Assembly (NCBI GenBank): GCA_023376005.1
Contig: CM042148.1
Location: 67,361,524 to 67,425,523 of the forward strand
Length of the DNA stretch: 64,000 nt
Direction: 5' to 3'
Origin: Doryteuthis pealeii
Lineage: Eukaryota > Mollusca > Cephalopoda > Myopsida > Loliginidae
Numbering within the stretch: the stretch's first letter is position 1; every line of letters starts with the position of its first letter. The translations under genes and the position numbers were made by a program. The notes under the pieces were generated by a model, which made no database searches, had not been told where the DNA came from, and was given only the letters and a program-made list of their open reading frames with translations. Shown piece after piece: positions 24,109 through 35,154 of the stretch.

Positions 24109-24347
24109 TGATATATATAAGGTAATCCAAATGACTGGTTGTGAGGGATGATTCTATTTGGGATCTTCAAAATCTCACTGTACAACCATACTGTACGCTC
24201 TTGTAGGAGCAAATATATACTTTGTAAAACCAGTCTGATGAGGCTACCCCCCCCCCATTTTTTTTCGTTTCTGGCTGAAATCAAAGTTATTACAGGATAA
24301 TGGTTTAAGTTTTTCTTTCTTTGAAAGTTATATATATATATATATAT

Positions 24348-24462
24348 ATATTTTATAAAAAAGGAAGGTCCGCAAAATGTATTTTGTTCTCAGCAAAAAG
24401 AATAAAAAATTTTTTTCTGAGAACAAAATACATTTTGCGGACCTTCCTTTTTTATAAAATAT
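24348..24462. mobile_element. Perfect-arm hairpin between TA tracts (probable MITE)
   Basis: Two ~46-bp arms (24,348-24,393 and 24,417-24,462) are exact inverted copies as far as I can read; each holds AAGGAAGGTCCGCAAAATGT and ATTTTGTTCTCAG. The loop is about 23 bp. A (TA)n tract touches the left side (24,329-24,350) and another starts 35 bp to the right (24,497-24,541). Lack of arm divergence suggests a recent origin or gene conversion. Confidence 0.85.
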
Positions 24463-24493
24463 TGAATTTTCTCCCGTTGGAACCAGAACAACA

Positions 24494-24496
<3 letters not shown>

Positions 24497-24541
<45 letters not shown>
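24497..24541. repeat. (TA)n microsatellite
   Basis: About 22 TA units. Confidence 0.95.
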
Positions 24542-24545
<4 letters not shown>

Positions 24546-24769
24546 AGTACACCACAAAACTCCAGTGAAAATTTTGAATAAGTTTCATTAGTTATCTGTA
24601 ATTAATTCATTATCATTGGTTTTTGCTTTGTAAGTTATTTTTAAATTCTGAGTGGTCATAGGTTGTTATTACTAAACTTTGAATTCATTGAAAATTTACA
24701 TAATACAAACAGTTGAAAGTTTAATTTGTTGGTTTCTGAGGTAAAGAATGGTGTGAAATTTACACAGTA

Positions 24770-25435
24770 TAGGGAAGAGAGAAAATCATTGAATTTTGAA
24801 TGTGGTAGGATTGTTAATCTTGAGAATGATGATCTATAACAACATGCAATAACTGAGCAAATTGAATCAGTCAGTTGTGAAAAATATTTTGTATGAAAGT
24901 TATGGATCCAAGAACAGAGGTGATAATGATGAAAGGACATTTATTAGAATAGTGCAGCAAAACCCCAATCAATCCTGAAGGCAGAAACAGGGTTTAAGAG
25001 CTATTGCGAAATAGTTCAATATGTAAAAAGTAGAATAATCTAACCATCAATCATGCAACAATATCTTATTTTCTTTATTTATGATGACCGATTTGGTCAC
25101 ACTGCCTGATTAAATTGTGTTTTCGAAATTTCAAAATCCAGTTCAAGTTCACATAGAGGCCATCATATCAACAATTAAGATGTCAGAATTTAGGAACAGA
25201 AAAAAGATTGTAACATCCAGTGCTGTAAATGATCCATAATATAGATTGTAATTTGTAAGACTTCATCAGCCATGGGATGATAGGTGGCACAGATGAGAAG
25301 AAATTCATTTTAGATGGCTTGGCCATTATTATTGGCATGACATAATTACCAGAAAACTGGGACTTCCGTTTTTATATTTTAAATCTAGTTCAGGCATCAT
25401 TGGTCGGTCAATGGCTGGCACCCGTTGAGTGTTTA
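24770..25435 (+). pseudogene. Tc1-like transposase relic, plus strand
   Basis: Pieces in several frames match the N-terminal half of a Tc1-like transposase: an HTH-like start (LNFECGRIVNLENDDL, about 24,790-24,837), then RTFIRIVQQNPNQS (about 24,940-24,980), then a DEKKF.LDG block (25,290-25,319) holding the first catalytic Asp region, YYWHD (25,327-25,341) and a final IIGRSMAG segment (about 25,400-25,420). Stops and frameshifts throughout. The C-terminal half is absent where the opposite-strand relic begins. I rely on motif order, not a database match. Confidence 0.65.
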
Positions 25436-25439
25436 CAAT

Positions 25440-26330
25440 TCCAAACTTTAACCTCTTTTTGTTCTTATTTCTTTTTCTTCTCTTTCTCCAGAAATCCAAT
25501 TACCATTTTCTTTTCAATCCCCAAATTCTCTGTAGACCATAATAATTACGCTACATTTATATTATTTTCAGCAAGCCATTTCTTTGTAGATTTTGCTGTG
25601 TGCCTAAGATAATTATCTTGTTGGAATATCCAATCAGAAGGAAGATAAAGATTTTCAACCAAAATCATTAAATTTGCTTCCAAAATATTTTGATATGCTG
25701 CAGCATTCATTCTACCATTTATTACTGATATGTTGTCAGTAACTTTTGCAGAAAAACATCCCCAAATCATAATGCTGCCACCTCAAAATTTCAATGATGT
25801 AACTGTGTTCCTTGGTTTGAAGTCCTTGCTATCTTTCCTCCATGATTTCTAGAATTACGTCCAAACAATTAAATTTTGGTTTCATCTGTCCATAATAATC
25901 TTTCCCAATACGATTTCCCTTTATCCTTATGTTCACAAATGAATTTCAACCTGGAATCTCTGTGTCTTTTCAATAGCAGTGGATTTTTCCAAAGGGGGTA
26001 TGACTTTAGATTGTTCCTATGAATTTTGTTCCTTATTGTCCGTTTAGTAACACAGATTCCTAATGAAAGCAAATCACAACTCTTGATTGAGTAACCATTG
26101 GATTTTGTTTAATTTGACATATCTTCTGTGGAGCACCTGTTCTTCTTTGGTTTTTCAACAGTTTTGCATTTTTTATACCTTGCAATTAATAATCCAGTAG
26201 TAGTAAATGGAATATTTAGGTAGTCTGAGATTTTCCTGTAACTTTTACTTTCCTTCCAGAGCTTAAAAATCAGTTCTTTTTGCAAATTTGTCAATTCTTT
26301 ACTTCTTACCTTGATGTGAATGTTCTGTTT
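25440..26330 (-). pseudogene. Tc1/mariner-like (DD34E) transposase relic, minus strand
   Basis: Reading down from about 26,294: HTH part (LQKELIFKLWKESKSYRKIS), a second DNA-binding segment (VTKRTIRNKIHRNNLKS), LLWTDETKI with the first catalytic Asp (about 25,886), MIWGCFSA, FQQDNYLRHTAKSTK with the second Asp (codon 25,615-25,617), and an in-frame Glu (25,513-25,515) 34 codons on, as expected for DD34E. The D after QDN is changed to Y and several stops and frame breaks exist. Inactive. Confidence 0.88.
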
Positions 26331-26640
26331 GTATTTTTGAGGCTAAAAATAACAACTGATAACATTATTGGTACATTCTAGAATATTCCACTTGAATAAT
26401 CTAGCGTATTAAAGCAATTTAAAAGTTTTAAAATGTGAAATTTGTATTGTATGAATACTTTTTTCACCCATTAAAATGGATAAATGGAATTTATTTCTAT
26501 TAAATCAATTTTTTCTTCTCTTTTCTATACATATTTATTTATTATGCATCTGTGTTTAGTTAATTCTATAAAAAGTATGTTTATTCATTAGTTAGAAATA
26601 CAATAGATTAAAAATTTGTATATATACAAGTATTTGTTTT

Positions 26641-27062
26641 CCCCACTCTGTGTGAGAGTGTAATTATGGACTCTCTCATTGATTTTCGACGCATGAGGGT
26701 TCATACAATGAACACCCACACAGTGTTTTGTTTGTGGTGAAGGCTTGTGTTGGACCATCCGCACTTTTTGGCACAGTCGATAGAAAAGAATTGGTGTACG
26801 AATGCCACAAATCCAATCAACAACTCACCTCAGGAATTTTGAATTCAGAGTTTTCCCTCTCCTAGACTGGCTACCTACCCAAGGTTAAAGAGCTCAGTCT
26901 GCCCTACTATTTTACCCATAGCTGGAGGGAGAATATATGGATTCATACCTTTCCGAAGGGTATTAGCACTATGTGGAATGCAAACAGCCTTGTCTGGGAT
27001 TTGAACTCGGGTCGACAAGTCCATTTCCCATGACTCTAACCATTATGCCACACGCTTCCATA
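26641..27062 (-). mobile_element. tRNA-derived SINE, family S2, tail type b
   Basis: Minus-strand head GGCATAATGGTTAGAGTCAT and GAGTTCAAATCCCAG (B box), the family body, then a tail with CATGCGTCGAAAATCAATGA and ACTCTCACACAGAGTGGGG. The tail matches the 45,220 copy. A (CA)n run touches its 5' side at 27,071. Confidence 0.85.
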
Positions 27063-27069
27063 GTGTGTA

Positions 27070-27070
<1 letters not shown>

Positions 27071-27103
<33 letters not shown>
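27071..27103. repeat. (CA)n microsatellite
   Basis: About 16 CA units, next to the S2 SINE. Confidence 0.95.
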
Positions 27104-27106
<3 letters not shown>

Positions 27107-28324
27107 TGTTTAGATTTGTTTGTTTCATAAATCACATTATATAAAATTCAAAACCACAGATGGCGTGAGAAGTTAGCAACTTAATTATTAGGCTATGTGA
27201 ACATTTATAAACATGTGTGAGAAAATACTCTAATTTCTACAATGAATTGTTTTAAAGACCTTAGTTAAATATTAGTACATAAAATGAGTTGTGTTAGTGT
27301 GTTTGTTTCTTTTTTAACTCAAAATTTTATTAAAGAAAAATGAATTTTATTAAAGAAATTGACATTTTCGTGATTTTGAACAAAAAATCAAAATTTTCAG
27401 TCTCATTTAATTATTGTTTTCTTTTAGATAATTTCCTGTTCCAGTCAAATAAAGAAATTTTAAATGATACTCTTTGAAGATTTAGAAAAAAAATTGAGAC
27501 AAATTTAAACTTCTTTTGAGACTCTGATTTTCTTTTTTGGCTTCAGAGTAAGCAGATAAAAATGTGTGTGATTTACTTTTCAAAATAAGTTCACTATTTT
27601 AAGTTGTTTTCAATTCTAGATAATTAAATATTTCATAAAACAATGTTTCTTTGAACATAGACAATTCTATAGTTATATAACAGATAAATTAGAAGTCATT
27701 TTTATAGATAAAATACTAGTAAATATTCTTTTTTTTTAAGGCCTTATTTTAGTCATTGTACTCTTTTATGTAGTATAAATGTATTAAAATTTGATTTCCT
27801 TTTGTTACCTAGATTTGTGAAGAGGTGACTTGATATATATATTTTTCAAAGTTTTCTTAGCCAGTAATATCACTCAATGAATTATGTAAGGATTTGCAGA
27901 TTTAACTTGAAATCCAACTTTTCTTCTGTTGTTACAGCTGCAATTTCTGTACTAACTCAAACATAGTTATTTCATTGCAAACCTAATTCTTGAAAGAATT
28001 TTCTTATTATTGTTATTATAACAAATTATACCAGTTTTACCATATCATTTGATTCATTCAACTGAATTGCAGAGGTTTATAGAATTTTATTTTTCCAATA
28101 AGTTACAATTAAGTATTTTTCATAAACTAGTGTTTCTTGAAAGATTGTTTTCATTCAAACATTACTGTGGCCCTACCCCCCCCCAACAAAAAAGAAACCT
28201 CAGTTTTACTAGTATAGGAAATATATCTTGTATGAAGATATCATTTTTATTTTGACACTCATTATAAATTACACAGATGAAATGTGCATTAATTTTGAGA
28301 ATTAAAGAAAATCCATATTATTGC

Positions 28325-28490
28325 AAATGGGAGGAGTTTGCATGGTGTACTAGACAATGTTGTGAGTTCAAATTCCAGTTATGCTATTAGATTCACTTTC
28401 ATCCTCCCAGCCATGAGTTAAATAGTACCACTACTGTTCTTCTAAAAGGATGTCTTTGGCATTAATTAACATACAAAGGTTGATATGCTA
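28325..28490 (+). repeat. SINE-like repeat sharing the R590 3' tail
   Basis: Has a B-box-like GAGTTCAAATTCC (28,362-28,374) and ends in AAAGGTTGATATGCTATTAA plus ACAAAG, resembling the R590 tail GAGGTTGATATGCCGTAAAA. The body between is not R590. Two element types sharing a 3' end suggests use of the same LINE machinery (inference). Confidence 0.5.
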
Positions 28491-28638
28491 TTAAACAAAG
28501 AAACCATATTATTGCAAAAAGAAATGAATTCCTCTTGTGTAAAAGATGCAAGATCTTACAGATTCAGCATTGTTATATTTTGGTGTTCATTTAGGAGAAA
28601 ACCATTTGTTATTCAGGAGAAAATTGTTTTCCAGGTTT

Positions 28639-28640
<2 letters not shown>

Positions 28641-28673
<33 letters not shown>
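28641..28673. repeat. (TA)n microsatellite
   Basis: About 16 TA units. Confidence 0.93.
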
Positions 28674-28677
<4 letters not shown>

Positions 28678-29103
28678 ATACAGAACCCAATAATATTGAA
28701 AAATTATAAATGTATTTTTATTTAGACAAAAGAAACAACAATTGAAACATTTATGTTGAAACAGCTAGATTGCCACTTTAACAGATATTTCAAAAATAAA
28801 ATTGAATGACAGTTGGTGTTTCTTAAAAAAATATTTATACAGAAATTAACATATTCCCCATTTTCAAGGATGCATCAATAATGTAGTAGTGTTGTATGAG
28901 GAATAGTCAATACAATTAGAAAAAAAAAACAACTGCTCTATGTTCTGCTTTCATTTTAAAATGCATATAAATCAATACCACAATTTTTATAAGAGGGCAC
29001 TGAGATTTTATATTCCTGAATGGATTCAGTGACCAATTGCTTCATACTAATCAACATTAGCTTTAAAACCAAGTTGTACTGGTCTAACAATACTATAGTG
29101 TTT

Positions 29104-29691
29104 CTGCCCTGTCGGCTGGGGCGTTAGAATGCACCTCTGCAGAGGTGTAAGACTCCCCCAATGGGGCCACCTGTTGGCCGTGGGTGGCGACCCATGATGC
29201 TTAAGGATAGAACCCAGGTGGTTGAGAAGTCCATGACTTGCAATATTCCACTTTAGGCTTTTCTTGGGCTAGATGGGTGGTCGAAGAGGCCCCCTCCGAT
29301 CAATCGGCTGGCCATATCAAGCCCTAGCACCTATATGATTGCCCCAACCCTATTGCCCTTATGGCAACCCCCAATCATTCTTATCATGTGGGTACTAGAA
29401 GGTGGTGGCTGAGGGTCTACATGTCCTGGGAATGACGTTAAACTCTATCTGATTGTGAGGTTCCCGTTCTGGAGGTTTAGGGAATGCGGAGCACCCCTTC
29501 ATCACCATTGCTCCCTGTTCCACTCTGACCCAGAGTGGTAGTATCTGTTAGGGTCCCATCTATGGGTTGAATAGAAAAACCTGAGTTTATAAACAAAATT
29601 GTATTATGCATTAAGAATGAATTTATTTCACAACTTTGTCAGCATTAAATGACCCACTGAGGTTGATATGCCGTAAACCAAACCAAACCAA
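29104..29691 (+). mobile_element. ~590-bp retroposon R590, copy 2, with perfect 12-bp target duplication
   Basis: ACTATAGTGTTT lies at 29,092-29,103 and 29,692-29,703, directly outside the element. Starts CTGCCCTGTCGGCTGGGGCG, ends GAGGTTGATATGCCGTAAAC and an (AAACC)n tail. The 588-bp interior is GC-richer than the flanks and non-coding. It defines the family's exact borders. Confidence 0.92.
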
Positions 29692-30439
29692 ACTATAGTG
29701 TTTACTATAGAATAGTGGTTACAATAGTCTAATAACAGTCTAATAGATCAAGCTCACTACAATATGTATCAAACTTGTTCTTAAATGAGCTCCCCACATT
29801 TTTAGCTTTGTACTAAGCTTATTACTGATAAATAATCAACTGAAATAAAGCATGAGCATTCATCCTTTGGACATTAGATGGCTGTAACCTTCCAACCAGA
29901 TTAAATATGCAAATTTCCTTATAGAAGATAACACAAAAATTACCATTTTAAAAACTGCTTTCTTTTCTTAAAAAAAAATTGTAAGTTACCTTTGTACCAT
30001 CCTATATAATTTGGCATGTTTAGGGTTATTGTTATATCCCAAGATGTAGGAATAACAAAAGATAACAAAAACAGTGAAATATGTTTAACATATAACAATA
30101 TTTGTTTTATTTATTCTCACCGACCGGAAACACAGTAGGATGAGTTTGGATAGAGTTCAAATATATACCATGTGATGTGTTCATTGCAGCACTATGTTCT
30201 TGTGATCTTGCTGTCTCTCTGCTGGTCAGTGAGTATATCTTGTGTCCAGAATCGTTAGGGGAGATAACTCTCCCTAACCGTTGTATAGCATTTAGACATA
30301 AGGGGGATAGGTCTACTTACGGTCATGGCCGTGAGTCTTAAAGGCAGTAATCAGTATAATCCTTTACATAATATGGATCTGCACTTGAATCTTGGTCTAG
30401 GCCTGGACAAAGTTGTATGGATGATCAGTTGCGGAGACA

Positions 30440-30790
30440 TGGAATAAACTGCCTACATATGTTGTAGGCTGCCGAAGCACTGAGTCTTTCAAAGCCTCCA
30501 TGCTTCCTGTAGTCCGCCAACACTATACCTGATGCCACTCTCCACATGCATATGCACACACGCATGCATATTACTACTGTAAAGTGTTCATGTTCCTGAC
30601 ACTAACACATTATTCTGTGTACTAAACATGAGACTGGGATGAGTCGTGGTGCACCTGAGCACTGTACATATACATGTATATTTTACTGTACGCTATTCAT
30701 GTTCCTGACACTAATACATTATTCTATGAACTAGATATGAGACTTTGATGAGTTGTGGTGCACCTGAGCACTGTACACAATAAATTTCAT
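30440..30790 (+). pseudogene. LINE ORF2 C-terminal end and 3' region
   Basis: The frame VAETWNKLPTYVVGCRSTES followed by FKASM (about 30,430-30,528) resembles the WN.LP..VV...SV..FK end of CR1/L2-like LINE proteins. A ~107-bp tandem duplication follows (about 30,571-30,678 and 30,679-30,785; shared block GTGCACCTGAGCACTGTACA), ending in AATAAA. GC-richer sequence at 30,120-30,430 may be upstream LINE sequence, but I cannot read a protein there. Confidence 0.6.
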
Positions 30791-30854
30791 TATTTATTAT
30801 CACCAATTGCTTATGCTGCATGTCTCCCTCTCTTTATGACACAGGACAAGGCAA

Positions 30855-31063
30855 TATACAGGGTGTCCATAAAGTCCCGCTACATGTATCAACAAAGATG
30901 GCGGTCATGTTGAAGTGCAATAATTTAAAAAATACATTAATATTAAACCTTTTAAGAATTTAACTTTTATGTTTTTTATGAAAAGATTTTACCATTTGAA
31001 CAATGTGAGTTATTAAATGTTCAATTTTAAAACTGTTTCAAGACTTAGTGGACACTCTGTATA
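30855..31063. mobile_element. MITE family M2, copy 2
   Basis: Ends TATACAGGGTGTCCATAAAG and the inverse of TATACAGAGTGTCCACTAAG; ~209 bp with AT-rich interior. Same termini as 8098-8318. Confidence 0.82.
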
Positions 31064-31259
31064 ATTTGGTATCAGTCACCACAAGAATTGCCAGAAAATG
31101 TTTGAATATGCCAGACTTGTTTGCCTAGAAAAAGATATTTTCTATTTCAATGTTATTCAAAAATACCAATAACTTACTGTAGCCTTGTGCATTAAAAGAC
31201 TGTCCAGGTATAATAAAGAATTTCCTTTGGATATTAAAAGGATTTAGTTAGTCATCTTG

Positions 31260-31514
31260 TTAATTCCCATAAATCTGGAATTCTTCAAGATCAGTAGAAA
31301 GATCTTTTAAGTCCTTCATAGCTGCACAGCTATCAATATCAGGGCTTATACTGGGTAGCTGTCTTGGATCAAACAGACAAGTTGCTTTGTAAAAGTTTAA
31401 TATAGGGTGGGCGTCAAGGTATTTATTCAGTTTCAAAAAAGATGTGCTGAAAAAATCTGGGAGATTCGAGATGATATCTCTATCTCTCTTTCTTTCTCTC
31501 TCTTTCTCTCTTTC

Positions 31515-31547
<33 letters not shown>

Positions 31548-31790
31548 ATGGTCAGTTTGTAAGCCAAATATCAATTTTGATGTACCAGTATGGATGCAGT
31601 TCTTGTTTATAAAATTCAGATTTAGGCACAAATTATGGTAGGATGTGTAATGTAGTCGACCATTATCTATCAATTCTAGAATCTTGTCTACTGCAAGGCC
31701 ATGACTCTTTTCTTACTTAAAGAATCCTTCATAAAACTGTACGTGGGATGAGTAATATATGGCCATGTTAAACCAGGAATTCCAGCTGTT
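31260..31790 (-). pseudogene. hAT-like transposase relic (C-terminal part)
   Basis: Reading on the minus strand from about 31,790: WNSWFNMAIYYSSHVQFYEG, FF, a stop, then EKSHGLAVDKILELI, then a (CT)n run that has expanded inside the gene (Arg-Glu repeats), then LNKYLDAHPILNFYKATCLF and DPRQLPSISPDID with an ..EEFQIYGN end. The HP..FYKA...FDPRQ order is what I recall from hAT-type transposase-like proteins. Upstream parts may exist near 31,800-32,500 but are too decayed to read. Confidence 0.55.
31477..31548. repeat. (CT)n/(TTTCTC)n microsatellite inside the hAT-like relic
   Basis: CT units mixed with TTTCTC units, about 72 bp. It separates two readable pieces of the relic. Confidence 0.9.
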
Positions 31791-32689
31791 TGTCATTGGC
31801 GCAGAAGAGTTTCACTTCTTCCTTGGGTAAGGAGCATTCAAGTCATTTTAAGTATCGTTGTGTTTGGCTAGGCTTTTTAAAAAGAGGATGATTCGATGAA
31901 AGTAGTGAGCTGGCTAACATTATTAAATGCTGGCCAGTTTGAAAATACTTTACCAACAAGATTTAAAATGTATACTAGGCACAACACATGGTAATTGTTA
32001 ACACATTTGGTAAAACTTCTCTATGAGCCTTTTTTACAATAGCTACAGAATTTGTTGCAAATGAAATAATATCCTCTAATGCAATATCGACATGAGTTAT
32101 GGCTTGGATGCATGCCTATCTTACAGATTGATGATTGCATTATATCAGGGTTACAACATCAATAAGAAATGACTCCCTACAAATGTTTGCTGTCACATTC
32201 AAAATGCTATTGTTTTGTCTGCTATAATGCTGACAGATTGATTAGCAAGTTTGGCTTTCAGGGCAGCAAAGTCACAAGCAAACAAGTTGGGCAGATGAAG
32301 TTGCCTAACACAATTGACACTTTGAATAGCACCACCTTATTTGCAATGCTTTAATATGAATGGCCTCATTTTGTGAGGGTTTTTTTTAATATGAAAATAC
32401 ACATTTTCAGAAAATCAAAGAAAAATCATCCCATACCTCTTTAGACTTCATAGAAGTTGTGATTGTATTTGGTTTCAGTTGAGATGACTTTTTGGAAGAC
32501 CTTTTTTTTACTAAATAGTTTTTTGACTTGATGTGATCTTTAATTGTGTCAATCATAAAAATGTGGAGACAGAGCTTGTAAAATTTGATTCACTACATTG
32601 ACTAGATTGCTTATTCATACAACTGGTTTAGATATTGCCGAAAGAAAAAGAAATAGAATCCTTAAGAAATATGAAAAAATACTGTAAGT

Positions 32690-32925
32690 AGTTCATCATC
32701 ATCATGTCACGCAATTAGCACGGATATCCATAACGATCTCTCGCCAACCTTCCCTATCATTCATCGACTCTGGGAGCTCCTCCGTGCAGCATCCAGCATC
32801 CTCAGTCAATGTAGGTCCTGGCTGGGCGGCCCACATTAGCATGCCCATGTGCTGGCTTCCACAGTAGTATGTCGCTTATGAGCTCATCCTTGCTTCTCCA
32901 GCAGTGTCCTTTTTCTTTCTTTTTT
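32690..32925 (-). pseudogene. LINE C-terminal relic
   Basis: Minus-strand frames give HGHANVGRPAR and then EDAGCCTEELPESMNDREGW, RER. The order GRP..T.(I)...D.G....LP..M.DRE.WRER is a common end of animal LINE proteins. GC-richer than surroundings. A frameshift separates the two pieces. Confidence 0.55.
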
Positions 32926-33079
32926 TTCCTTAAAAAAAAAAAAATTATGAAGATGATGCAATTGTGAATCCCCATGTGGTGGTATCTAAGGAGATTAGCT
33001 TCATAGTAGATGAGTTTAAGTTGTTTTGTAAAATGCTGTCTGCTAATGCATTAAGAAGCAAAATAAGAGGGCTAAGAAA

Positions 33080-33870
33080 TTTGCTAACAAATATAAAATA
33101 ATTCATATTACAGAAACACATTTATTTGTGGAAAATGTAAAAGAAGCCAAAAAAATTTTTATTAATATGGGAGGATAGTAAACATAATAAAAAATTTTTA
33201 GAGAGACTGCTATTTATGTTCCATAATACTTTAAAAATGGCTAAATTGAATTATTTTGAAAAAAAAGAAAAGAATGAATCTTTGGTTTTAAGAATAACTG
33301 ATTCTAATAACAAAGGTTTTGATATAATATGAATATATAGATCTCCAAATTTGAGTAAAGAAGACTTTTATAAACTGCTAGAACAATTCAATGAGGTGCC
33401 TTTTACATACTGGATAAATCTGAAAATATTTGGAAATTTCAATTTACCTGATAAATGGGTTAGTGATATGTCCTGTAAATTCAATTAGTTTAGATTACAA
33501 AATGAATATTTTGATCTGTTTACAACAAAAGGATTGTATTAGTTTATAGAAGAATATACTAGATATAAACTAGTGGAAAATAGATTAGAGAAAGTGATAT
33601 TGAATCACGTTTTCAAATAATAAAACAGTTGCCCAAAAATTAATATTATTTTTCCTATCTTACCGTATAAATTTAAAATTTGGTATTGTTAATTCTGCTT
33701 CTTTCACATTTTCTGCAGACAAATATGTTTCTGTAATACAAAGATGGAGGTGTAAGTTCAATATCTCCATTGAATAAATCTGATCATGCATGTATTGAAA
33801 TAGAAGTTAAAATGAAACTGGATTTTAAATGTATAAACAAAAAAACAACAAAACTGGTCCAAGGTTACAG
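33080..33870 (+). pseudogene. LINE endonuclease-domain relic
   Basis: Scattered frames give IIHITETHLF (the TET motif), GFDII, a stop, YRSPNLSKEDFYKLL, FGNFNLPDKW (GDFNLP-like), and KSDHACIEIEV near 33,778-33,810 (the SDH catalytic motif). This is the order of an apurinic-type endonuclease domain of CR1/L2-like LINEs. Many stops and AT drift; inactive. No RT domain follows. Confidence 0.7.
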
Positions 33871-34084
33871 AAGAGTTAGTATTGGGAAAGGGAGATAATA
33901 TTAACTGAATTTACAGTTTCAATGCTCTAAATGTTAATGAAATGTTGGAAGAATTAAATAGATAAAATCAATAATGAAAAATATTTTTAAAGTTATAAAA
34001 TATTTCTAAATAAGAAGAATTGGAAAAATTACATTGGGACAGTAATTGACTATCTCATAAAAGAAAAGGATAAAGCTCTGAATT

Positions 34085-34690
34085 GTTTGTAGGTAAATAT
34101 TTTTGTTTGGTTTTATAAACTGGTAGAAACAATTTTCATTAACAACATATGTATCAATAAAATGATAGAAATTATTTTCATTAACTTACAAATAGATATA
34201 TTTGATCTATAGATGGGACTCTAACAGGTACTACCACTCTGGAACAAATGGCAATAAAGGAGTACTCACCCCACCCCCAGATCTCCAGAATTGGAACCCA
34301 AGACACTATATTGGTAGAAATAATTTTTATGTTAGATTTTTCATTAACTTCATGTGTATTAATACATTGGTAGTAATAATTTTCATTAACTTCATGTGTA
34401 TTAATAATACTGGTAGTTAACCCTCAGTCACTGCCTTCTAGCACCTATAATTATAAAAAAGGTTGGGTGTTTGTTATAAAAGTAATTTGAATAATAAGGT
34501 CAGAACAATCATGTAGGTGCTAGGGTTTGACATGACCAGCCGATTGTTGGATGGGGCCTCTCCGACTGTATTCTTCAAATTGCTCTTATAGTAAACACCC
34601 AACCCTTTTTATCATACTAATTTGTTTATAAAATATCTTCAGTATAAAATGACACAAGGGTTGACATGCCATAAAATCCAACCTACCAAC
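34085..34690. repeat. Rearranged R590 pieces with a ~40-bp tandem repeat
   Basis: Antisense R590 segments lie at 34,211-34,303 and about 34,430-34,560, and a sense 3' end at about 34,600-34,690. A ~40-bp unit (GGTAGAAATAATTTTCATTA, CTTCATGTGTATTAATA) occurs at 34,118-34,190 and about 34,312-34,420 around and inside the antisense part. The order is scrambled compared with intact copies. Confidence 0.6.
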
Positions 34691-35119
34691 TAAAGTACTC
34701 TCATGAAATTCTGCATTGATCATCAGAAACTTGGTCATCCAATATTTTTCATTATCAATAGGTACAGTAGCACTTCCAATTAGTATTTTAAAGAGATTGT
34801 TAAGCAAGAAATAAAAACTTTCTCAACCATCTAGAGGGTCACAGTATTATAAGATTTTCCAACTGTGTACCCTAAGACTTGATCTTAAAGACAAACATGA
34901 CTGAAAACCCACTTTTCTCACATAATTAACTAGGAATGACTCCACTGTAATATTGAGCTGGTCATATCTGTCCTCTATTATCATAACAAAAGATAACACC
35001 TTCTCTTAGTATATGTATATCTCAACTAACATTTCTAGAAAACTTACACCACCATGCATCATCTGCACAAAAATCCTATCAGTTTTCAATTCATGTTATA
35101 AAAAGTTGTTCAGATGGCT

Positions 35120-35154
<35 letters not shown>

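Noticed and set aside
24321..24588. Similar 86-codon frames on both strands
   Set aside because: They come from the perfect hairpin and the TA tract; the two frames mirror each other because the DNA is palindromic.
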